This document shows positions 54,001 to 64,000 of a stretch of 64,000 nucleotides of DNA, one piece after another (the first letter of the stretch is position 1; the number at the start of each line of letters is the position of its first letter). Below the pieces are notes generated by a model. It saw nothing but the letters and a program-made list of their open reading frames with translations. It searched no databases and was not told where the DNA came from. Origin of the DNA: Pipra filicauda (taxonomy: Eukaryota; Chordata; Aves; Passeriformes; Pipridae); assembly GCF_003945595.2 (NCBI RefSeq), contig NW_024104447.1, forward strand, positions 744,001 to 808,000. The letters run 5' to 3'. The position numbers and the translations under genes were made by a program.

Positions 54001-54887
54001 GGGCTGAGCAATGTGTGCAACTTTTAATCTGTTGCTCGACGTTTGGATGCACATGTACATACAGCAAAGGAATTATGATCTGTTTAATGTGGTTACCACC
54101 AGACATCTGGAAAATCATTTGATCTTGGCAACCACGGAGGATTTCAGATGCTGACACTGGGACAGGCTGGTAGAAATCAGTTACTCCTCAATTATTGGTA
54201 CTATGATTTTTTTCTTTCACCACGCTTATGAATGAAACGAAATTCTGGAGCTTTTAATTAGTTCAGTATTGATCTCAAGCGCTTGGCATGTCCCCACCTC
54301 TTCTCCTCGTCTTTATTATTGGGTTACACCGGCTGCAGCCTCACCCGGAGAAGGTGAGAACGCCGATTTTGGGTGATCCGACCGAAACGAATAAGGACAC
54401 GCTGGGGGGACTGAGCCCGTCACTGATTCACGGGCAGTACCAAAGGAATTAACCCCTCAGTGGAGTTCCATGCCGGGAACTACAGGACTTCGCGGGACTG
54501 CAGAACCCTAAAGATATGGATTTTCCTTCTGGAATTCCCACGGGATTAGCGGGCATCACTTCGCAATTAAAACCGTCGAGTTATTCCATAGGAATAAACA
54601 TCATGAAAACCTTCCCGAGCCTCAGGAGCAGGTTAGAAATATGATTTTCGGAGGATGGGAGAGGGGATTTGGCTTCTATCACCCCATCTGACCCCAACAG
54701 CATCAGCTGAGCTCTCCGTCACCCCAGCCTGGGGTCGCTGTGAACTCGCGCGGTGAACACGGGAGGGGAGCCCCAGAAAACGCGGCAGCCACGCCCTGGC
54801 TCTGTCGCTAGAAAGTGGCTCATCTTGCATTAACTGAGACAAAGTGTCCTCTTTGTTGTAACCAGCTTCTCTATACACGTAGCTCGT

Positions 54888-54968
54888 GCTATATATTATA
54901 TATGTATATATTTTATATATATATAGTACCTTGTGCTAGCGATATTTTGTACATATATATATCTCTTC
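54888..54968. repeat. (TA)n-rich palindromic tract
   Basis: Interrupted TATATA runs (54890-54925 and 54951-54963) around CTTGTGCTAGCGATATTTTG. The tract is self-complementary and may be unstable or form cruciforms. Confidence 0.9.
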
Positions 54969-57470
54969 CTATATATTCTTTTCTCAATAATCATGTTTCA
55001 CAACGTTTCCCATCATTGTGTCCTTGCAGAAGGCCAGGGTTTGTCCTACTCCAGCCTTTACTAGAGGGGAAAATCTCCACCAGCCTCAGTGAACGCTTGG
55101 AATCTCTGGGTCTGACTTGCCTCTGGCACCGACTCCGTTGCAGAATGAAAAACGCGACGCGTTGTGTTTATTTTCTAAACCCACAACCTCACAAGCAAAA
55201 AGCCCAAACTGCAGTCCTGGGATCTGATCCCCAGAAACGAATCCCAATTCTAAACTAAACTAATTGGGCAAAGCTCTGCTTTTTAGCTCCAGCAATAAAA
55301 AGGAGTCAGTGGAGTGTTCCAGCCCCACAACTGAAGGATCGGGTCCCTCCTCCCTACAGGAACAGCCCATGAGATTTGGGAGCTTGAAGCCGGAAAGTTG
55401 TTCCCTGCTAATCGGTGCTAAGTAAAGCATAATGTCTTAAAAGCGGTGTGGAGAAGATGCAGTAGCTTTGAAGCTGCACCGCAATTAGGCGGAGAGCGGG
55501 GTGAGCAGTGTCCTGGCTGCTTTTATTTGAGCCCCATGTCCCAATAAAACCACCCCCGCCCTCCCTCCCTCCCCCATCCCGCAATTATTGGAAAGCTAAG
55601 GCACAAAAAACAAAAATACTGAAGGCCAAAAAAACAGACTGCAGTGCACTAGCTCCAAACGTCTGGCCCCTCGCTTGAGGCCATAATTAATTTGAGATTT
55701 ATTTTTATTGGAGAACCCAGTCTCGTCTGACCTTAGCCAAACAAGGCTTCAGCGAGACCCTTGATGCGCTTGAATGGAACAGAATATTTCTCTCTAACTT
55801 CTCTTCAGGCGTCCGTGCCTGCTTTGAATTTGTTCCTCAGACTTCATATATTTGGAGATTTACAGGAAAGATTTAAAGCATTTTTCCCCCCTTAGCGTTT
55901 ACTCTCTTTTTTCTTCCCTTTTCGCTCCCCTTTCCCTCCACACCTCCTCTCCTTCTAAACATAGGAGCATAGGAAAGGCTGGAATACAAAATTCCCTGGA
56001 TCCAGCATATTGGAGGGGGGCGTTTTTCTGTAAATTGTGAAAGAATGGAGCCATTAGAAGGTCTCAGAGCTGGGGAGGGGGTTGGTTGCTGCTCTCTAAA
56101 TGCGAGGGTCACTGCAAAAGCTCGTCCCTTGTGCCCGAGGGTCTGGTTTATTTTGGAAAGCTCCAACATGCCACATTTCCAGCAGACAAACAATTTCTTT
56201 CCCACCTTCTCGACCTAAATTCAAACCATGTCTTGAAGGTAAAGCGGGAAGGGAACAACAACAGCCCTTCCCCACAGAGCGCTGGGGCTGAGCACGGGGA
56301 AAACTCAGGACAGCGGGAAGCGGGAAGGGATCTTTCTCTGTAAAATAGAGAGGTAGGCGCAAACAAGAACGAAATCCTTAAGCACCAACTTGTCACAAGG
56401 CATTAATCAAGGACTTGCTGAAGTCCAACAATTTAGCAGCGTTTCTGCCCCAAGAAATGAGAGTCCAAAAGAGAACGGTTCGGTGTCTGCGTAATTAATC
56501 ACCCCGAGGTGTGAGAACGACGTGGGAGTTCACAGCAGCTTCTGCCGACAAAGCTGCCGCCGTTCCCCCCTTCCCTGGGGGTGCCTGGGCCGCCGGCCCG
56601 AGCCCAGCCGGGAGGAACTGAAATCCTGCGGGACGCCAGGAATGGGGGGCGGGAGTGTGGGGAAAAAAAAATAAAAAAAGGGAAAAAGAAGAGACAGAAA
56701 GGGATAAAGCGCTGGAGGATACGCTCAGTAGGAACATCACTACCCGAAAAATCAGTCCATGAAGGCTTTGATTTTCCCTTTCCTGCCAGGGTCTCCAGCT
56801 GCCCAGGTTTCCTCCTGCTCCACCCGCGCATCCTTGAGCACCTGCGGGCCGAGCCCGCGCGGCTCCTCCTCGCTCTGTTCCTCAGCATCATCCCCGCTGC
56901 GAAACAAGGCAAATCCCAGGATATCCTTTCCCTGCAACCTGTCCCGAGCAGCCCGTGCTCCTGTTCAGCGGGAGGGAGGACGTGTCTGTGCCGGGCTTTG
57001 GCAGTGCCCTGCGCGTCGCCCGCTCCAAAGAAAACCTCCCTGTTTTGTCCTTAAAAAGAATTAACCCCCCTCTCTCTTTCGGGCTTCTGTAAACTTTCCA
57101 GGCCGAGTGAGAGCAAGAACAAACCCAATATTGTTTCCAGCCACGCAGCCCATTTTGCCTCCATGAATATGCTTCTTTGTACGGCCCCACAAACGTTATG
57201 GTTGCATTAAACCCATTTTTAAAGCGAGAACCCCGTGCTTGCACAGAGGTGGAAAATCCATCCTCGTGCCCCTTTCCAAGGGCTGGGCTGGAGACCACTT
57301 TCCGCAGCAGCTTTGGAATATCATCTCCGGGCGCGGCAGAGGAAAGGAGGGGGAGAGCAGGGGTGATGCCGGGACACCGGGAACATCATCGCCCTCTCCT
57401 TTGCCTTCTGCTCAGGCCAAGGGGCTTCACCTGTCCAGTCCTGCCTCCAGCCGGCACGGCCGCCTGGGCA

Positions 57471-58112
57471 GGGGGCTCCAGGGGAAGGAAAGGGGCTCCA
57501 GGGCAAGGAAAAGGGCTCCAGGGCAAGGAAAAGGATTCCAGGAGAAAGAAAGGGATTCCAGGAGAAGAAAAGGGACTCCAGGAGAAGGAAAGGGACTCCA
57601 CGAGAAGGAAAAGAGCTCTAGGAGAAGGAAAGAGATTCCAGGGGAAGGAAAAGGGCTCCAAGGCAAGGAAAAGGATTCCAGGAGAAAGAAAGGGATTCCA
57701 GGAGAAGGAAAAGAGCTCTGAGGGAAGGAAAGGGACTCCAGGGGAAGGAAAAGGGCTCAAGGGGATGGAGAGGGGCTCTAGGAGAAGGAAAGGGGCTCTA
57801 GGGGAAGGAAAGGGGCTCTAGGAGAAGGAAAGGGGCTCTAGGGGAAGGAAAGGGGCTCTAGGAGAAGGAAAGGGGCTCTAGGGGAAGGAAAGGGACTCCA
57901 GGGGAAGGAAAAGGGCTCAAGGGGATGGAGAGGGGCTCAAGGAGAAGGAGAGGGGCTCAAGGAGAAGGAGAGGGGCTCTAGGGGAAGGAAAGGGGTTCCA
58001 GGGGAAGGAAAAGGGCTCAAGGAGAAGGAGAGGGGCTCTAGGGAAAGGAAAGGGGTTCCAGGGGAAGGAAAAGGGCTCCAGGGGAAGAAAAGGGACTCCA
58101 GGAGCAGGAAGG
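57471..58112. repeat. 20-bp purine-rich minisatellite, about 32 copies
   Basis: Tandem units such as GGGCTCCAGGGGAAGGAAAA, with a strict 20-bp period over about 640 bp. Variants change GGGGAAGG to GGCAAGG or AGAAGG, and CTCCA to CTCTA or ATTCCA. The plus strand is strongly purine-biased. Most units contain one or two GGAA cores. The long Lys/Gly/Glu-rich frames across it, and the Pro/Phe/Ser-rich ones opposite, are repeat artefacts. Confidence 0.97.
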
Positions 58113-61100
58113 GAGGTTCCCCCCGGCCTCGGGAGGTGCACCCCAGGATGCCTCGGGGAGGGCAGGGCAGGGCAGTGGCTGCGTTTCCAAGCAAGGGAAG
58201 CGAAAGCAGAAGCGCTGAGTGTGCGAGGAGGGGGTTGGGGATAAAAGGGGAGATCAGCGCTGGGACGTTGCCGAAGGGCAGAAGAAAAGCGGGGGTGAAT
58301 TATGCACCCCCCAAAACTGTTCCGGTGCCGCCTTTCCACACATGTCAAAGCACAGACTGGCGGTGTAGGGGGGAGCAGGGGCTTCTCTGGCCCGGAGTAG
58401 CTTGTGGCAGTGGTAATAATTAAAAAATCAGTATTCAGAGGTCATGTTGCTTTGCTTATAGCCCTAATTCTTTCCATATCCCTACAGTTAGGATTCCAGC
58501 GCTGTCTTCTTTTAAAATTTAATTTCCCAATTATATTACATGTTCCATTCTCTAAAGTCAAATGCTCATGTTTAGATGAGATTAGCACCCTCTGATATAC
58601 TGTAAATTATTAAGTACTTGCAGATCAGTAAGTCCCTAACGGTATGAGGGATATAAATACTTGAACAGTTGTGTAGAAGAAGCCAGTAAGGATCAAAATT
58701 AGCTTTCATTTTTATGAATTCCCACCCCTCCATTGCATCGAGGCCCGTACAAGAAGTGTGAGAGAGAAGGTTGGGCAGGAGGTTGTGTAGGGTCTGTTAT
58801 CAGGGCTTTAGGTACATCCTACGTGGTTGGGATGTAAACCAAGGTTACAACACTGAGAGGCTGAACCTCAACCAGTGTGACTCCACTTGTTAAAACACCC
58901 TCCTTAAAACAAACTGTTTAAATATGAAATCCTCCTCTTGCCCCTCCAGCTTCCTCACCTCACCCCTCCGAGCCCCGACAAGAACAGTGTGACCTGTAGG
59001 TCTTTTGAAGGTTCTCAGAGGCTGTTTGGTCCCCCAGGGGTGTGACAGGGAGTTTGTTCCTCCTGGGAGCTCCTGTGGAACACCCTGTCCAAGCCCCCCC
59101 AGGGTACAACATACAGAGACAAGGCATTTCTCTGTACAAAGCACAGAATAAACCTAAAGTTGATATACATTGTGCATCTGTCAAAGAGGATTTGTAGAAG
59201 ACATCAATCCAAATGCTGTTTTTACTGATGGGAGTAGCATTTACATCCCACAAAAGCAATAAGTAAAATACTTCTCCCTCCCATAGGAGGAAGAAGTAAG
59301 TTTTTCTGGGGAAGGAATGACATGAAAGAAAATAACAACAATAAGAAGAATCATCATCATCATCTGGGAAGAGAGAGGAGTTGGGATTCAACCTTCTGCT
59401 TTTCAAACTTCCTGCTCACCACAGCTTGGGAAGTCCTGAAAGATCAGAGTGGGGGAGCAGGAGAGACAAGTCTGAGCAGCTCCTTGTTCTTACACAGCAG
59501 CTGCATCTACATTTGAAAGCTGGAGAAGGGGAGGAATGGAGAGTTGAAGTGTCTTTCTTAGGAACACCAAGCTCACTCCACCAGGGCTTGGATGCACAGC
59601 CGTGTTTCCCAACTATGTCCCTGGAACATCAGTCAATCCCAACTCTTGTACAACCAACCAGGCACTGTCAGAACCTCTCTGCTGGCTCTGGGTGTGTCTG
59701 AGTCAGTGGAAAGTGCCACCAAGCTCAGAGGGGCCAGAGATTAACCCAATCCACATGTTTCAGGTTCTAACTTCCCTGAATTTAATCCCATTCCCACTTT
59801 TATGAACAGCCTCACTGCTCTGAGTGAGCTTCCCAGGTACCACCTTCTCTCACTGGTACTGAGCTGCCCAACCAAACTTTGAAGAGTCAATGGGAGACAT
59901 TTCCCTTGTGTTCAGAAGATTTTGGATCAGACTCCTGTGAAAATCCTGTTGATTTTTTTTTTAAGCACAGGAACAAATCATTTCCCCAATGGCATTGGTG
60001 TGAAAGAAGCTTTAGAGACAAAACACCAGAGACAAAATCCTTGCTCAAAATAACAGCAGTGGAGATGAAGGGCTGGAATAAAAGGCTCACACAGCTCCCT
60101 CATCCCTCCAACTGGCACACTGGATAAATCCTGTCCTGCCTGAGGAGCTATTCCTGCTGGATCAAGCACATACTCATTCCAAGAGGACTTTGTCCAAGCC
60201 CTCTGCCTGCAGGATTGTTCTTAAAGACAAGGTTATCCCGACCCAGTTAGGGACAGACTCACTCAATCCCGCTGGAATGTTGAATTATTTAGGCCTGGAT
60301 CTTGGTTCCACTTAATTCAAAAGGAATTGTGCTACTAACTGGGGCAGCAGCTGGATCTACCTCCCAACAAAAGGCAGTGATGCCAGACTAGAGGATGTCA
60401 CAGGACCTTCATCTCTTCGTTGGGAACAGAACACTTCAATCATTGCTCACAGACAGCAGCTCCAAAGGGAATTCCTGCTAAAGCCAGGCCCAGGCTGGGC
60501 ACCAGCTTGCTCTGCTTGAGCTGGGAGGGAATTTCACTTCCCAAGACCTGAATTTCCTTTGTTTTCCACAGAGTTTCTGCTGTTGCAGAATCTGGTCTAA
60601 AGTGAAATGGAGTCACCAACATCCCCTGAAACACTGAGCTGAGAGTGAGATTTGGGGGGATCTCAACCAAATGGGGAATCTTGACCATTCCTGGTTGGAT
60701 TTGCTCTGGAAACCTGGTCCATTGAGCTGCACAATCCAGTCCAATCAGGGCATACAAGCAGTGCCACACGACCTGGGAGTCATCCCACCAGACTTGATTG
60801 CAGCTAATACTCCTAATGAGCTGCCCAAAATGAGCCATAACCCAGGGATTATACACAGAAATCATGCAGTGGATCATTCCCAATAATATGTATGTACAGG
60901 AAAATCCCACTTGAGGCCTGGATCCTTGACTAAGGGAAAGCAAAAAAAAAGAGAGACCAAATTCCTGTAATAAATTATTCATTACAAATTATCCACCCAG
61001 CTCTAGTTAACACCCTTCTGTGTTTCTTCAGGGAGAGAAGAGCTTGTGTTTTAGATTTTCCCTAAGTGCTGTTGCATGCAGGGTTTGCCTTAAACGTGTA

Positions 61101-62999
61101 ACCCAGATGTCCCAGACTTGGTTTATTTACATTCTTGGGAACTGTTGTGAAAAAACCCCTATATGATGTCAAATATAATATAGTGCTCAAGTGAGTTATA
61201 AAGGGACAAGGCTGTGCCAACCCTTCTTTGGTATTTGTTTTAATTTTAAGGAAAAGAGAGAGGCAGAAGTGGCAAATCAAAATACATTCTAAGATCCATT
61301 TTTTAAATTATAAATATATATATGTGTACAAACAACTATTTAGAGTGCAAGATTTAGAATTATCAGATAAAAAAAAAGAAATAAAACCAACTGAAGTTAA
61401 TTTACCTTCTCAATTGTATGGAAGGACTTAGGGAAAACCACCAGGAACACTGTGAAAGACATCCCAGTAGCACACCAGTGCCTGGTGTGACAATCCATTT
61501 CTTCCTAACTCAAAGAGATGTTTTGGTATAACTCATTAAATATTTTCCCCCTCTAAATCCATTTTGAAATGTACCTTTCAAAAAAGCACCAAACCTCCCG
61601 GATCATCTTGCCCGTGGGGCTGAGGAGCGGGCAGGGAGGAGGAGCGGAGGGCAGTGCCATGGAATTGAGCCCCACAGGCTCTCCGGGAAGGCAGAACGTC
61701 GGGAGGCAGTTCAGGACACCCTCCTGTGACACCGGGATGGCACAACCCCCGAACCGAGCACCAGTGCAGGGCAATAAAAGACAAGACCACTTTTACAGCT
61801 TGCTGTTCTCCCAACTTTTGACTCGATCCTGCCCATTTCCAGAAGGATAACTGTGATATTTGAGTCTCTGCCCCCTCTCCCACTGAAGGCAGAGGGATTA
61901 TTTTCTTTTTTCTGCTAAATTCAGTAAGAAAGAGCAAGGTTTTCAACTTCAATATTCATTTCAACTAATATTCATTATGAATTTGGGAGGATTGTAATTT
62001 GTGACATTACCTGTTTAAAGATGCTGTCATGTCTTACCTTGACGTAAGACGAGGTGTCTGGTACAGTCTGAAACATCCTTACTTGCTTTTTAGATATATT
62101 TAAAGGTCCTTAATTTGACCTGAAATAAATTTAAAAAAAAAAAAAAATCGAATCATATACTTGTATGGAGACAAGCAGAGAAATAAAACATCGTTTGAAT
62201 AATAAAATTAGTAACAAAATTTAAAGAGAAGTGATCAAGTATTTAAGTGTAACTTTTAAAGGACACAGAAACACATCCAGAACAGTAACTAAAACTCAAG
62301 TAATATCAGGACTTCACAAAGCAGGGGTTTATTTCTGGTTTTTAATAACAGTTTGGTTGGATTCCCCCTTCTCCTCAGGCAAAGAGCCTTCTCCACTTCT
62401 GCCCAGAGCAGAGGGAAATGTTTGACATTTGATTAACTGAATTTCTTAGCCAACAATTAAAAGCCAGCTGAAATACTCATGTTTTCATGTCGAGACTAGT
62501 TAACCCTATTGACTTGTATCCAAGGGTTTCACTTGGCTAAGTGAAGGGCAGTTGCCTTTCCTGCCTCATTGAAACCATCCCGAGCCATTAAACCTGCCGG
62601 CCAAGATTGATTTAAAGAACCTTCCTCACCAACAATAATTAAACAATAAATTAAAAATAATACCGAATGGAAGTATCGTTCAAAATATTTTAAAAACCCC
62701 AACCCTCAGAGTTGTCACTCTCAGCCCTTCTAGCTCGGATCCTGCCCAAACTTTCCGTCACACTTGCATCAACTACATCTGGTTTTCTGTACTTCTAAGA
62801 CTTGATGATCTCCCGATGAACGGGGGGGTTTTTCTGCCTCTCCCCCCCGAGTCATCACTGCAGAGATCAACAACAATCATGAAAAATGTGATGGTGTGTG
62901 GGAAAACAGGCACGAAAATATCCCACAACGGATTTTTTTTCCCTACTCGCTCCTCTCAGGGTCTTTCCTTTTGGGAAGCGCCAGAAAGCGATTAGCCGA

Positions 63000-64000
63000 G
63001 TGTAATTAGGGCATCATTAAGAAGCACAAGCACATTCACACACACCCACACCCCTCCCAAGCGCTGCTGCTCCGTCCCGTTTTCCCGGGATGCGGAGGGA
63101 AAAGTCGAGACATTTACTCAGAATTTACTACAGAGAAGTGATACGACGGGATTAGGAGGATGCAGAAAGAGTCGCGCACGACACTCGTGGGTTGTTGGGT
63201 GTTTTTTGGGAGCTCTGTAGGAAAGGCTGTGGGGTCCTGAGCGCGCAGTTAGTCCAGTTTGTCCTGGTCTAATCCAAGCCAGACCCCGGCGGTTAATCAC
63301 GGCCCTGGTTAATGAAGCAGCCCGGCCGCTGGAGCTGGGAGAGCCCCGCTCCGGAGCTGTGTCCCCCCGCAAAGCCCGGGGACACCCCCGCGGCCCCGCA
63401 ACAGCTGCTGACTTAACGGAGAAAAAAAGAGAGAAAGCAAGAAAAAAACCCCACAGCCCAACAACTGGAAAATAAAAGTTCGCTATCTGCACGTAACCCC
63501 TTTTATTGATTTTTCCAGCATTTATTACGCGGCCAGCTGGCACAGGAGGGCAGCCGGCTCCGAACTGGACAATGTGTTTCTGATAAGTACAATTCTTTTT
63601 TTCCTGTCGTCCTCCCTCCTAACACATTCCAGTTTCTTTTGCTTCTGAACTTGCACCGGGGGGTGGGGGTAGGCAGAGTGGACGGACGAGGTAATTTTGC
63701 TTCGCCAGTAAATTTTCTGGGGTCAAGGATTCCCATATTGGTTTCCCCCGCTCCCCTCTTTACCCCTAATTAGTGCTCTCCCCCCTTTCCCCCCCCATCA
63801 CTTCCCTCTTCTAATTACGCCAGTGCAATAAAATAAATACATCTGCATATTTTGGAGCCCGTTTTCAGAAGTCTACAGTGGATTATTTATCAATCGTCTC
63901 GCCCTGCCAGCGTCAGTCGCAATATAAAAGGGCCTCTTAAACTTTTAGAATCGCCTCTTGCTTATTCTTATTACCGGGATTTAAATGACTCACCTTTTAT
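63000..64000. promoter_or_regulatory. possible conserved noncoding segment
   Basis: Repeat-poor sequence with homeodomain-type motifs (GTAATTAGGGCATCATTAAG near 63003, CCTAATTAGTG near 63765, CTAATTACGCC near 63812). It also has a plus-strand TATAAAAG at 63923-63930. It could be an ETS1-FLI1 spacer enhancer or a start site for a plus-strand transcript. Evidence is motif character only. Confidence 0.3.

Larger units (their letters stand above)
51061..64000. other. FLI1 5' flank, no gene recognised
   Basis: About 13 kb upstream of FLI1. It holds the AT repeat at 54888-54968, the purine minisatellite at 57471-58112, a short (ATC)n tract near 59348, A and T runs, and GC-rich patches at 52700-53100. 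In vertebrates ETS1 lies beyond FLI1 in head-to-head orientation, so this is probably part of the ETS1-FLI1 spacer. The open frames show no known domain. Confidence 0.75.

Noticed and set aside
57177..58348. Long Lys/Gly/Glu-rich frame and Pro/Phe/Ser-rich frames opposite
   Set aside because: They run across the 20-bp purine minisatellite and mirror its period.

Overview
The window comes from a bird nuclear genome. The evidence is a vertebrate ETS-family gene split by long introns, plus many CR1 retrotransposon fragments that carry the typical bird/reptile 3' end (ATTCTATG-type octamer repeats), with no Alu or L1 seen. The species cannot be fixed from sequence alone; a passerine or other neoavian bird is a guess. 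The only protein-coding gene I can support is FLI1, on the minus strand. The window holds its first four coding exons, at 50793-50810, 13651-13862, 4489-4643 and 1332-1535, encoding residues 1-196 and the first base of codon 197. These cover the N-terminal region and the Pointed (PNT) domain. The ETS DNA-binding domain and the 3' end lie beyond position 1.

Layout from right to left, in the direction of FLI1 transcription. Positions 64000 to about 51060 are 5' flank with candidate conserved elements, an AT-rich repeat and a 640-bp purine-rich minisatellite full of GGAA cores. Positions 51060-50811 are the inferred promoter-proximal region and 5' UTR, with a purine tract and a short upstream ORF that overlaps the FLI1 start. 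Exon 1 lies in a CpG-rich segment. Intron 1 (36,930 bp) contains CR1 fragments, four sizeable tandem repeats, an approximately 0.94-kb inverted-repeat structure and several candidate regulatory segments. Intron 2 is 9,007 bp, intron 3 is 2,953 bp, and intron 4 starts at 1331 and runs out of the window.

Splice phases join perfectly across all four exons. Translational control looks layered. The FLI1 AUG is in a weak context, an overlapping uORF runs through it and ends in exon 2, and Met34 in a better context matches the known shorter isoform. No RNA gene, CRISPR array, intact transposon ORF or second protein-coding gene was supported. The long open frames elsewhere are shadows of tandem repeats, CR1 or chance. 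No clearly new gene system was found. The best leads are the repeat arrays that carry splice-donor, poly(A) or ETS motifs, the inverted repeat, and an ETS/GATA/E-box cluster in intron 1.
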